A DNA stretch of 9,437 bases. Source: Holosporales bacterium (lineage in GTDB: Bacteria > Pseudomonadota > Alphaproteobacteria > RUG11792). The notes under the pieces were generated by a model that was not told the origin of the DNA, made no database searches, and saw nothing but the letters and a program-made list of their open reading frames with translations. A program made the position numbers and the translations under genes. The DNA lies in NCBI GenBank assembly GCA_031281515.1, contig JAITFF010000026.1, positions 1 through 9,437 on the forward strand. Direction: 5' to 3'. Below, piece after piece: positions 1 to 7,287 of the stretch; within the stretch, counting starts at the first letter, position 1; each line of letters starts with the position of its first letter.

Positions 1-262
1 AGAAGCGCAGCGTACTTTTGGACGTACGTGAGCATTCGAGCATCGGATTAATATACAAGACGACTGATTGTGAAGGTTCGGAAAGAAGCCTACATACATG
101 CCTGAAAAACTCTCACAGATCGCGTACAACTGATAAAACTCGTGAAATACCGGGGATTAGGCGCTCCCCAGTGTGGCTTTTTGTGATGGCTTTCATTTCG
201 GTGATAATTTGTCGTACAATGCTGTCTCTGATTTATTCTTAAAAATTTTACTCACCAGATAA
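1..262. other. Left-edge stretch with no recognised gene
   Basis: No protein or RNA family is recognised here. One plus-strand frame is open from the left edge to a TAA at 240-242. It could start at TTG 18 (74 residues) and ends in a hydrophobic segment of about 20 residues rich in V, I, L, F and M, so a small membrane protein or the tail of an upstream gene is possible, but its composition is not convincing. The other two plus frames close at 31 and 51 and could carry the end of an upstream gene. Two small hairpins are visible: AGGTTC/GAAGCCT near 74-92 and GGGGA/TCCCC near 152-170. The second is followed eight bases later by TTTTT, giving at best a weak terminator. No tRNA fold was found. 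Confidence 0.25.
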
Positions 263-1516
263 TTGTCAACTAATTATATTCTTAAATTCGTTATTTGTTT
301 CCTGCTGTTTTCTGATTTTTTCACTGGTTACTGCGCTAAAAAGTCAGCAATCGTAATTAAATACCCAAGTGGGGCCGTGGCTTTCGCTAAAGATGCGACA
401 GAGATCAGATTTCCGGCATCATTGACAAAAATGATGACGGTATACCTGATATTTGAGGCAATTCAGCAAAATAAGATAACTTTCAACACAAAATTCAAGG
501 TCTCGAAATTAGCGACTATGCAGCAACCTAGTAAATTAGGCCTCCGGGTTGGCGAGAAAATTACGGTTCTGAATTTGATCCAGGCTTTGACCGTAAAATC
601 TGCAAATGATGCCGCCATCGTCGTGGCCGAGGGATTATGTGGCAGCGTCAAGGTTTTCAGCCGATTAATGAACACCAAGGCCAAGCAACTCGGTATGCCT
701 AAAACAAATTTCGAGAATCCATCGGGATTGCCGAACCCAAAGCAGGTAACATGTGCAAAAGATATCGCCACTCTCGGAATCGCCCTTTTCAGGCATTTCC
801 CCCAGTATTGGTACCTTTTCTCGTTAAAATCATTTTCTTATCAAGGACATACCCACTACACGCATTGTAAAATTTTAAACTGGTGTAAAGGGACTGATGG
901 CGGTAAAACTGGATTTATAGGAGACTCTGGATTTAATCTATTCGTCACGGCAAAAAAATATAACTCCAAGGGAGACTCCATGAGAGTATTCACAGTCGTG
1001 ATGGGTGGAGATTCCAGCAAGAGTCGCGACCTGTACGCTGCCTACTTGATAAACAAATTCTTAGATGGGTACACGATTTGTAGCCCAATTCAGAAGGGAA
1101 GTAAAAAGGTAAAACCTGATAAGAAGAAGGTAAGTTTGATGAAACAGATAGACCGGGAGGAAAAGCGGAAGCCAACTCCTCGGCCGGAAATTGTGATTCA
1201 GGAAGAATCTGAATTCTCTGTCGATGAAATTTTAAAGGCAGAAGAGGTAAAGATAGAGGACTTCGACCACATTTACGAAGATAATGACGACTCCATAGAG
1301 ATTCAAGAAGAAATATTTGTAGCAGGCAGTGAGGCAGATATCGAAATTGCAGATAAAACCCTTTCCGCAGGAGCCCTTAAGATTATTGCCAAAAATGCTG
1401 AACTCGCAAAACAAGCCGAACGTTCAAAAAAAGCAAAGCCAATTAAAAAAAGTAACCACCCCCATAAAGATTCAAAGAAACGCAAAAGCTCACCTACCAC
1501 CAAACGCAAGAAATAA
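263..1516 (+). CDS. Secreted D-alanyl-D-alanine carboxypeptidase (peptidase S11, DacF/PBP5 type) with charged tail
   Basis: A low-molecular-weight penicillin-binding protein that removes the terminal D-Ala from peptidoglycan pentapeptides in the periplasm. All three active-site motifs are present: SLTK at residues 53-56 (Ser53 nucleophile, Lys56), SAN at 113-115 and KTG at 215-217. The family pattern NPSGLP at 152-157 is also present. Residues 1-25 form a signal peptide with a hydrophobic core, probably cut after GYCA. The enzyme domain ends near residue 270. The remaining 147 residues are low complexity: basic around 277-309, acidic around 311-363, then very Lys-rich from about 388 to the end. 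No PBP5-like beta domain or C-terminal amphipathic anchor is evident. The start is uncertain: TTG 263 directly follows an in-frame TAA and has no clear Shine-Dalgarno, but the next ATG lies past the signal peptide, so TTG (or a nearby non-ATG codon) is needed. The paralogue (dacF, dacC or dacA) cannot be assigned. Confidence 0.9.
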   Translation: MSTNYILKFVICFLLFSDFFTGYCAKKSAIVIKYPSGAVAFAKDATEIRFPASLTKMMTVYLIFEAIQQNKITFNTKFKVSKLATMQQPSKLGLRVGEKITVLNLIQALTVKSANDAAIVVAEGLCGSVKVFSRLMNTKAKQLGMPKTNFENPSGLPNPKQVTCAKDIATLGIALFRHFPQYWYLFSLKSFSYQGHTHYTHCKILNWCKGTDGGKTGFIGDSGFNLFVTAKKYNSKGDSMRVFTVVMGGDSSKSRDLYAAYLINKFLDGYTICSPIQKGSKKVKPDKKKVSLMKQIDREEKRKPTPRPEIVIQEESEFSVDEILKAEEVKIEDFDHIYEDNDDSIEIQEEIFVAGSEADIEIADKTLSAGALKIIAKNAELAKQAERSKKAKPIKKSNHPHKDSKKRKSSPTTKRKK

Positions 1517-1560
1517 CAGCCAACATAATTGAGAATCCGTGGTCGCAATTTGTGATGTGG

Positions 1561-1600
1561 ATCGGATATACTCCTGTCATCCGAATCGTCTCTTTTTTTT
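1561..1600 (+). terminator. Possible intrinsic terminator between the carboxypeptidase gene and pheT
   Basis: GATCGGAT (1561-1568, reading from ATCGGAT with the preceding G) can pair with ATCCG-A-ATC (about 1580-1588), giving an eight-pair stem with one bulged A and an 11-base loop. It is followed by GTCTC and eight T residues (1593-1600). The five-base gap between stem and T-tract weakens the call. The placement, after the carboxypeptidase stop and before pheT, fits termination. Confidence 0.4.
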
Positions 1601-1661
1601 GAAAAGATTTGCGGTAATCGGCAGGTAGCTGAGTCATTTGCCGGAAGAGCTGGACAGTGTT

Positions 1662-4049
1662 ATGAAATTTACGTTTGATTGGCTAAAAGATCACCTTCAA
1701 ACTGATTTGGGTTATCGAGAAGTTGCTAGAATTCTCATCGATCTGGGAATTGAGGTGGAAGAGATTATCGATCATTCCCTGAAATTTCAGGATTTTGTCG
1801 TTGGATTTATAAGGAATACGAAACCACATCCAAACGCCGACAGATTACGAGTTTGCGAGGTAGATGTTGGGAAAAATGAAATCCTCAACATCGTATGCGG
1901 CGCGCAGAATGCCAGGACCGGGATATATGTAGCCGTCGCTAGAGTCGGAGCTGTAATTCCGGATCGTAATGAACGGCTGAAACGAAGCACTATTCGAGGT
2001 ATCGACAGCGAGGGGATGATGTGTTCGGCGGAGGAACTCCTGATCGATTTGGATGATGAATTCGATGGCATCCTGGAGCTTTCAAGAAATTCACAGATTG
2101 GCGAAAATATAGCCCACGCCCTGAAGCTGGATGACATAATCTTCGACGTAAGTATTACCCCGAATCGCGCAGACTGCTTCAGCGTTCGAGGATTGGCGCG
2201 GGATCTGGCGGCCGCCGGCGCCGGACGGCTGCTCCCCCTCCACAAGCCAATTAGTGCCTCGGAAAGCATCGATAATCCGGTCGATATTGATCTACAGTCA
2301 TCAAATTGCCCGTATTTTTCGACGGTAGCGGTCTCTGGGGCCTCAGGTGGTGCTCCAGAGTATGTCACGAGGAGACTAAAGGCCATCGGACAAAGGTTGA
2401 TTCACGGTCCAGTCGATATCGGCAATTACATTTGCATTGATATTGGGCAGCCGCTGCATATATTCGATCTCGATAAGTTACCGCCCAATCTCGTCGTCCG
2501 GGAATCGATTGCCGGAGAAAAGCTCAAAACCCTGAACGGGGAAGAGACCGTTTTACCGAGCGGGGCAATAGTAATCGCCTCTCAGGATGGAGATGTACTG
2601 TCAATCGCTGGAATTATGGGAGGAGAGAGTTCGGCCTTTGCTGATGGATCCAAAAATGTCCTTATAGAGGGGGCGTATTTTGACAGGATAGCAATCGCAA
2701 GGGCTGGCCAGACCCTCAGGCTTACCACTGATTCTAGGACTCGATTCGAGAGAGGAGTTGATCCGAGCCTAATAGAATACGCCGTTCAATATGCGGCCTC
2801 GCTCATCACATTCGATGGAGTCGGGAAATTTTCCGGAATCAAAAAATACGGTTCATTTCCAGTAAACAAAAAGACGGTCATTCTAAATTTCTCTAAATTT
2901 CACTCTCTAACTGGATTAGATCACGAAAATTTCCTAAAATCCAAGGAGATTGCCGAAAAACTTGGTATGTCGATCGAATTAATCGACGAGCATCAGATCG
3001 CAATTGAGTCTCCGCCCTGGAGATACGACATCAGTATCGAGGAAGATATAATCGAAGAGGTCGTCAGGATCATTGGATACGATAACATCGAAGAGCGAGC
3101 ATTAGAGAAACAAGATCCAATTTCCAGGCTTTATGTAATAGATAAAATAACGGATGCATTGGTTTACAATAATTATCACGAAGTCAAGACATTCTCATTT
3201 ATAGATACAGAAACGGCACGGCTTTTCTCTGATCCCGGCGAGCATATAACTATCAACGACCCGCTGACCATCGAATTTGCTGTAATGCGCCCATCAGTCG
3301 TTGCATCCCATCTTAAGGCGATCAAATTGGCTCAAAGTAAGAGTCAGAGGAATAGTAGGATCTTCGAGGTAGGAAAAAAATACCGTAAGACAGACTCAGA
3401 TCGTGGAAAAATTTCAGAAGAAAATACGGTGACGGCCACTATATCGGAAGACAAGACAATTAGGACCTGGAGAAAGCGAAGGGAAAGCGTTTCGGTCTTC
3501 GATGTTAAGGAAGACCTCGAAAAGACTCTGAATATGGTAATTTCTGGTTTTCGATTAACCAGACAGGCACCGGAATACTATCATCCCGGTAGGAGTGGAT
3601 CATACATAATTCAGAAGGACTTAGTAATCGCGCATTTCGGAGAAATTCACCAGTCCATTTTAGAGGAGATGGATATAACCGGCCCTATAGCCTGTTTCGA
3701 GCTCTTCCTCGACCATATTCCTGACCTGGTTACTTTCAAACAGAAGCCCCCCCTGGTTTTGTCTCCGTACCAGCCAACCATTAGAGATTTCTCGTTCATC
3801 GTGAAGAAGGATGTACTGGGAAGCGATATCGTAGATATCGTCAAGAAGCTTAAACTCAGCTGTATCACGAGTATCACAATTTTTGATGTATATGAATCCG
3901 AGGCGATAGGAATCGACAGTAAGGCTGTGGCCCTTGAAGTGGTACTGCAATCTGATAAATCTACATTAACCGATAAGGACATTAAAGAAATCTCGGATAA
4001 GATTGTGGAATCCATCCAAATAAACTGCGACGGCATTTTAAGGCAGTGA
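1662..4049 (+). CDS. pheT: Phenylalanyl-tRNA synthetase beta subunit
   Basis: Beta chain of the cytoplasmic (alpha-beta)2 enzyme that charges tRNA-Phe; it binds tRNA and edits mischarged Tyr-tRNA-Phe, while PheS carries the synthetic site. From ATG 1662 the protein has 795 residues, the same length as E. coli PheT. Visible in order: the N-terminal segment starting MKFTFDWLKDHL; an EMAP/OB-type tRNA-binding domain at about 37-150 with KPHPNADRLRVCEV; TPNRADCFSVRG before the B3/B4 editing region; VDIGNY and GQPLHIFD; IMGGESSAF and RFERGVDP; the B5 segment with EDIIEEVVRIIGYD; and a C-terminal FDX-ACB anticodon-binding domain starting near SPYQPTIRDFSF. A TTG eight codons upstream is in frame, but the family start and length favour 1662; GGAAGAG lies 12 bases before it. 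The neighbour upstream is a carboxypeptidase gene, not pheS, which is unusual. Confidence 0.97.
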   Translation: MKFTFDWLKDHLQTDLGYREVARILIDLGIEVEEIIDHSLKFQDFVVGFIRNTKPHPNADRLRVCEVDVGKNEILNIVCGAQNARTGIYVAVARVGAVIPDRNERLKRSTIRGIDSEGMMCSAEELLIDLDDEFDGILELSRNSQIGENIAHALKLDDIIFDVSITPNRADCFSVRGLARDLAAAGAGRLLPLHKPISASESIDNPVDIDLQSSNCPYFSTVAVSGASGGAPEYVTRRLKAIGQRLIHGPVDIGNYICIDIGQPLHIFDLDKLPPNLVVRESIAGEKLKTLNGEETVLPSGAIVIASQDGDVLSIAGIMGGESSAFADGSKNVLIEGAYFDRIAIARAGQTLRLTTDSRTRFERGVDPSLIEYAVQYAASLITFDGVGKFSGIKKYGSFPVNKKTVILNFSKFHSLTGLDHENFLKSKEIAEKLGMSIELIDEHQIAIESPPWRYDISIEEDIIEEVVRIIGYDNIEERALEKQDPISRLYVIDKITDALVYNNYHEVKTFSFIDTETARLFSDPGEHITINDPLTIEFAVMRPSVVASHLKAIKLAQSKSQRNSRIFEVGKKYRKTDSDRGKISEENTVTATISEDKTIRTWRKRRESVSVFDVKEDLEKTLNMVISGFRLTRQAPEYYHPGRSGSYIIQKDLVIAHFGEIHQSILEEMDITGPIACFELFLDHIPDLVTFKQKPPLVLSPYQPTIRDFSFIVKKDVLGSDIVDIVKKLKLSCITSITIFDVYESEAIGIDSKAVALEVVLQSDKSTLTDKDIKEISDKIVESIQINCDGILRQ

Positions 4050-4074
4050 TTTTGGACGGATTCCAGAAGTGCGG

Positions 4075-4104
4075 TTGACGAGGATGAATATTTTTTGCGA
4101 TAAT
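4075..4104 (+). promoter_or_regulatory. Sigma70-like promoter for rpsU
   Basis: TTGACG (4075-4080) and GATAAT (4099-4104) match the -35 and -10 consensus at five of six bases each, separated by 18 bases. This is the best promoter-like pair seen in the window. It lies 25 bases after the pheT stop, and transcription would begin near 4111, giving rpsU a leader of about 33 bases and an expression level independent of pheT. Not experimentally supported. Confidence 0.6.
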
Positions 4105-4143
4105 TACTTGATGGAAGGTGGGTTTGGTTCCTGTGTTTTATTT

Positions 4144-4347
4144 ATGGAAGTTTCTGTTAACTCTAATGACGTCGATCACGCACTGCGTGTTCTCAAGAAG
4201 AAGATGCAGCGTGAAGGAATTTATAAGGACCTGAAATTGCATCGGCATTTCGAAAAGCCCTCCGAGAAGAAGGCAAGGAAGAGAGTCGAATCACTTCGTA
4301 GATCCAGAAAGCTTTCTCGGAAACGCTTCGAAAGGGATGGATATTGA
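4144..4347 (+). CDS. rpsU: 30S ribosomal protein S21 (bS21)
   Basis: A small, very basic protein of the 30S subunit, located near the anti-Shine-Dalgarno end of 16S rRNA, where it helps translation initiation. From ATG 4144 it has 67 residues, normal for the family. Hallmarks are LRVLKKKMQREGI (14-26), then HFEKPSEKKARKR (35-47) and an Arg/Lys-rich helical tail. The LKKKMQREG and HxEKPSEK pattern is typical of alphaproteobacterial S21. In-frame starts further upstream (4069, 4084, 4111) would add residues not found in S21; ATG 4111 coincides with the predicted transcription start and would be leaderless, so it is noted but not preferred. There is no good Shine-Dalgarno close to 4144: a purine-rich GGAAGGTGGG sits 21 bases upstream. 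A promoter lies in the pheT-rpsU gap, and the gene is followed by valS. Confidence 0.95.
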   Translation: MEVSVNSNDVDHALRVLKKKMQREGIYKDLKLHRHFEKPSEKKARKRVESLRRSRKLSRKRFERDGY

Positions 4348-4380
4348 TCTCCCGCGTGAGTGGCCATCGTCTTTTTTTTT
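4336..4380 (+). terminator. Possible weak terminator at the end of rpsU
   Basis: GATGG (4336-4340, overlapping the last rpsU codons) can pair with CCATC (4364-4368), with an inner CTC/GAG pairing (4349-4351 with 4358-4360), followed by GTC and nine T residues (4372-4380). The stem is short and interrupted, so termination would be partial at best. The T-tract is also the loop of a competing hairpin described separately. Confidence 0.35.
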
Positions 4381-4391
4381 GACGATTGACC
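4362..4391 (+). promoter_or_regulatory. Hairpin with T9 loop abutting the valS start codon
   Basis: GGCCATCGTC (4362-4371) is nearly complementary to GACGATTGACC (4381-4391), with one mismatch and one bulge; the nine T residues between them form the loop. The 3' arm ends at the base before ATG 4392, where a ribosome binding site would be expected, and no Shine-Dalgarno is visible. The left arm shares CCATC with the possible rpsU terminator, so the two structures exclude each other. A control role is inference only. Confidence 0.35.
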
Positions 4392-6680
4392 ATGATCGAT
4401 AAAACCTATCGCCCAGGGGATTTTGAGGATGATTGCTATCGGAGGCTCTTGGATCGGCTCCGTGCTCATTCCATCCCTGGATCGGGGGCTTCGGTTTTCT
4501 CTCTCCTTATGCCTCCGCCGAATGTTACCGGAAGCCTGCATCTTGGACACGCCTTAACCTACACCATCCAAGATATTCTGATTCGTTATCATCGGCAATC
4601 CGGGTTCGATACCGTTTGGCAGCCTGGAACTGACCATGCCGGTATCGCGACTCAAATGGTCGTCTCCAGAGAGCTTGAGGCCAGCGGTATCGATCCAAAA
4701 TCATTATCCCGTAATGAATTGATCGAAAAGATCTGGGAATGGAAAAATAATTCTGGAAATAAGATTCTTGGTCAACAGATGGCCCTCGGCTGCTCCGCAT
4801 CGTGGGATCTCGCGAGGTTTACTATGGACGATGATTTCTGTGAATCGGTCATCCATGCATTCGTTACTCTATACAAAAACGGCCTAATCTTTCGGGATAA
4901 GCGTCTCGTCAACTGGGATACAAAATTAAAGACGGCCATTTCAGATCTCGAAATTCAGAGTCGGGAAGAAAAAGGAACATTGTGGTACATCAAATATAAA
5001 TTATCCGAATCTCCTGATTTCGTGACGATTGCTACGACGAGGCCTGAGACGATGTTTGGAGATACGGCGATCGCCGTTCATCCGAATGATGAGCGCTATA
5101 AATCTCTCATCGGGAGGAAGGCAATAATCCCGTATTCCAATCGCCCAGTTCCCATCATCAGCGACGATTATATCGATATGGAAAAGGGAACGGGTTGCCT
5201 CAAAGTAACTCCAGCGCACGATATCAACGATTTCGCGATCGGAAAACGCCATGGCCTCGAGATGATCTCGATCCTCGATGAGGATGGTCACATGTGCTCA
5301 TCAGAATACGTCCCCGAATTTTTAAGGGGTCTATACCTCAAGAAAGCCAGGAAAATGCTCCTCGAAAAGTTAACCGGGGATGAACTATTGGTGAGAGAAG
5401 AGGAAATAATTCATTCAATTCCGTACGGAGACAGATCAGGAACCGTCATCGAGCCACTCCTGACCGATCAGTGGTTCGTCGACGCGAAAGCTATGGCCGA
5501 TGATGCTATAAAGATCGTCGAAAACGAAGAAATAAGATTTTTCCCGGAAAAATGGAAGAATACCTATTTCGACTGGATGCGTAACATCGAGCCGTGGTGC
5601 ATCTCGAGGCAAATTGCCTGGGGGCACAGAATTCCGGCCTGGTATGGCCCGAACGGAGAAATCATCGTCGAAGAAACTGAGGAAGAGGCCTATCGGGCGG
5701 CTGAATCCCTCGGAATTCAGGGCAGTCTTTTGCAGCGAGAAACCGACGTCCTGGATACCTGGTTTTCGTCGGCTCTTTGGCCATTCGCGACTTTCGGATG
5801 GCCCAACGCAGATTCAGAATTGTTGAAACGGTATTACCCGACGACGACTCTGGTTTCGGGATTCGATATCATCTTCTTCTGGATTGCCCGCATGATAATG
5901 ATGAGCCTATTCTTCATGAAAAAGAGGCCATTTAGAGATATCTACATTCATGCCCTAGTTCGCGATGAGAATGGGCAGAAGATGTCGAAATCGAAAGGCA
6001 ACGTCATCGATCCAATGGATTTAATCGATGAATTCGGCGCGGATGCTCTGAGATTTACTCTTGCCTTTTTATCCGTTCCAGGAAGAGATATCAAGTTCGG
6101 TCGGGATCAGGTCAAAATCAGCCGCAATTTCATAACAAAGATCTGGAATGCGGCGAGATTTTTGCAATCGAAAGACGTCTCATTTTGTGGGGCTATCGGT
6201 AGTGTTAACGCCAAGCTCAATCATTGGATTTTATCGAAATTGAAAAAATATAAAATTGAAATCGATAAAAACATCAAAGAATATAGATTTGATTATGCGA
6301 CCAGGAATATTCAATACTTCCTACGGGATACTTTTTGTGATTTTTTTATCGAGGCCATGAAGTTTCATGACGATACCGAGACGAAAAATGTCGCCGGATT
6401 TGTCTTTGCTGAATTTCTGAGGTCTGCAAATCCGTTCATTCCATTCGTAACGGAGCAATTGGCGCACGTCTTGAATATCCCAGATAAATCGGCTGAAATC
6501 GAAACTCTAGAGTTATCGAACGATTTTGAAAACGAAGTCGATGAATTTGTCGAACTGATTCATGAAATCAGATCAGAAAAGCAGTTAGCTGGTGAAAATA
6601 GCGAAAAGTATGACTCTTTGAAGAAAAAAATCCTGGAATGGCCCGGAGAGCTCAGCAGGATCGCTCAACTCGCGAGATAA
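4392..6680 (+). CDS. valS: Valyl-tRNA synthetase, C-terminally shortened
   Basis: Class I synthetase that charges tRNA-Val in the cytoplasm and hydrolyses misactivated Thr. From ATG 4392 it has 762 residues, clearly short against roughly 880-950 for most bacterial ValS. Seen in order: the HIGH-type motif HLGH at 50-53 inside PPPNVTGSLHLGH; LGCSASWDLARFTMD; the editing domain with TTRPETMFGD at 215-224 and GTGCLKVTPAHD; CISRQIAWGHRIPAWYG; DVLDTWFSSALWPF; and KMSKS at 530-534. The anticodon-binding region follows (NPFIPFVTEQL), then a compressed end that stops about where the family continues into the C-terminal coiled-coil arm. The stop lies only 22 bases from the convergent ruvA gene, so there is no room for a lost tail. 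A TTG two codons upstream (4386) is an alternative start. The motifs look bacterial, not archaeal, in type. Confidence 0.96.
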   Translation: MIDKTYRPGDFEDDCYRRLLDRLRAHSIPGSGASVFSLLMPPPNVTGSLHLGHALTYTIQDILIRYHRQSGFDTVWQPGTDHAGIATQMVVSRELEASGIDPKSLSRNELIEKIWEWKNNSGNKILGQQMALGCSASWDLARFTMDDDFCESVIHAFVTLYKNGLIFRDKRLVNWDTKLKTAISDLEIQSREEKGTLWYIKYKLSESPDFVTIATTRPETMFGDTAIAVHPNDERYKSLIGRKAIIPYSNRPVPIISDDYIDMEKGTGCLKVTPAHDINDFAIGKRHGLEMISILDEDGHMCSSEYVPEFLRGLYLKKARKMLLEKLTGDELLVREEEIIHSIPYGDRSGTVIEPLLTDQWFVDAKAMADDAIKIVENEEIRFFPEKWKNTYFDWMRNIEPWCISRQIAWGHRIPAWYGPNGEIIVEETEEEAYRAAESLGIQGSLLQRETDVLDTWFSSALWPFATFGWPNADSELLKRYYPTTTLVSGFDIIFFWIARMIMMSLFFMKKRPFRDIYIHALVRDENGQKMSKSKGNVIDPMDLIDEFGADALRFTLAFLSVPGRDIKFGRDQVKISRNFITKIWNAARFLQSKDVSFCGAIGSVNAKLNHWILSKLKKYKIEIDKNIKEYRFDYATRNIQYFLRDTFCDFFIEAMKFHDDTETKNVAGFVFAEFLRSANPFIPFVTEQLAHVLNIPDKSAEIETLELSNDFENEVDEFVELIHEIRSEKQLAGENSEKYDSLKKKILEWPGELSRIAQLAR

Positions 6681-6702
6681 CGTCTCAGCCGTTTTCTTGG
6701 GG

Positions 6703-7287
6703 TTAACTCAATTCTTTGAGGCTTTGGACGATAATCTCGCTCGTCGTTATTTTATTGATATTACCAATTTTTTCCGCGATACTGCCCACGACTTTTATGA
6801 CCCTGTCCTTTTTGTATCCCAGGCTAACCAGGCCCAAAATTGCATCTCCAATAGCTCCGTTCCCGGCTGGTCCAATATCCGTAACCTTTGGAATGGTTTT
6901 GCCCTTTAACTCAAGCAATATCCGCTCGGCAGTTTTTTTTCCGACTCCTCCAGCCCTACAAAGCACGGTCGCGTCCTGATCGATCACAGCCATCGCTATT
7001 TCCTCGATGGATAACGTCGATAGTATAGAGAGAGATGATTTAATTCCAATCCCCTGGACATCCAATAGGGCCCTGAAAATTCTCATCTCATCATCACTTT
7101 GAAATCCACAGAGTATCTGATTTTCCTGCTTAAAGATGTGCAGAATTTTGAGGGCCAAATCGTCGCCGATTTCAATCGATTCCTTACATCTTGAAGAAAT
7201 GAAAACCTGAAAGCAAATCCCGTGAACATCGATGAGGATGGAATCGTCGAGAATGGAATCGACGACCCCACGTAACTTCGCGATCAT
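6703..7287 (-). CDS. ruvA: Holliday junction branch migration protein RuvA
   Basis: DNA-binding subunit of the RuvAB branch-migration complex: a RuvA tetramer holds the four-way junction while RuvB hexamers pump DNA, before RuvC cuts. It has 194 residues against about 203 for E. coli. An N-terminal OB-fold domain (1-62) begins with the family signature MIAKLRG. Two helix-hairpin-helix motifs follow, VQGIGIKSSLSIL (77-89) and GGVGKKTAERILLELKG (113-129). After a flexible linker (about 131-146) comes the small RuvB-binding domain III (147-194). At the acidic pin, E. coli has Glu55-Asp56, while here the aligned residues are Gln54-Glu55, so one charge is lost. ATG 7287 overlaps the stop of the iscU-iscA gene as ATGA, pointing to translational coupling. 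ruvB and ruvC are not in the window. Confidence 0.96.
   Translation of the reverse strand: MIAKLRGVVDSILDDSILIDVHGICFQVFISSRCKESIEIGDDLALKILHIFKQENQILCGFQSDDEMRIFRALLDVQGIGIKSSLSILSTLSIEEIAMAVIDQDATVLCRAGGVGKKTAERILLELKGKTIPKVTDIGPAGNGAIGDAILGLVSLGYKKDRVIKVVGSIAEKIGNINKITTSEIIVQSLKELS

Noticed and set aside
68..105. Resemblance of GGTTCGGAAAGAAGCC to the conserved loop of SRP (4.5S) RNA
   Set aside because: The GGAA loop is not closed by the expected pairs, the conserved asymmetric loops are missing and no long flanking stem forms.
18..242. A 74-codon plus-strand frame with a hydrophobic end
   Set aside because: No family resemblance, TTG start without a ribosome binding site and unconvincing composition; mentioned only in the left-edge entry.
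1787..2386. A 199-codon minus-strand frame
   Set aside because: It lies wholly inside pheT, opposite to conserved PheT motifs, and its translation resembles no known protein; it is a shadow frame.
3647..4036. Minus-strand frames at the pheT 3' end
   Set aside because: They are antisense to the conserved FDX-ACB domain and have no family features.
4221..4550. A minus-strand frame spanning the rpsU-valS gap
   Set aside because: It covers two well-supported plus-strand genes; composition is that of an antisense shadow.
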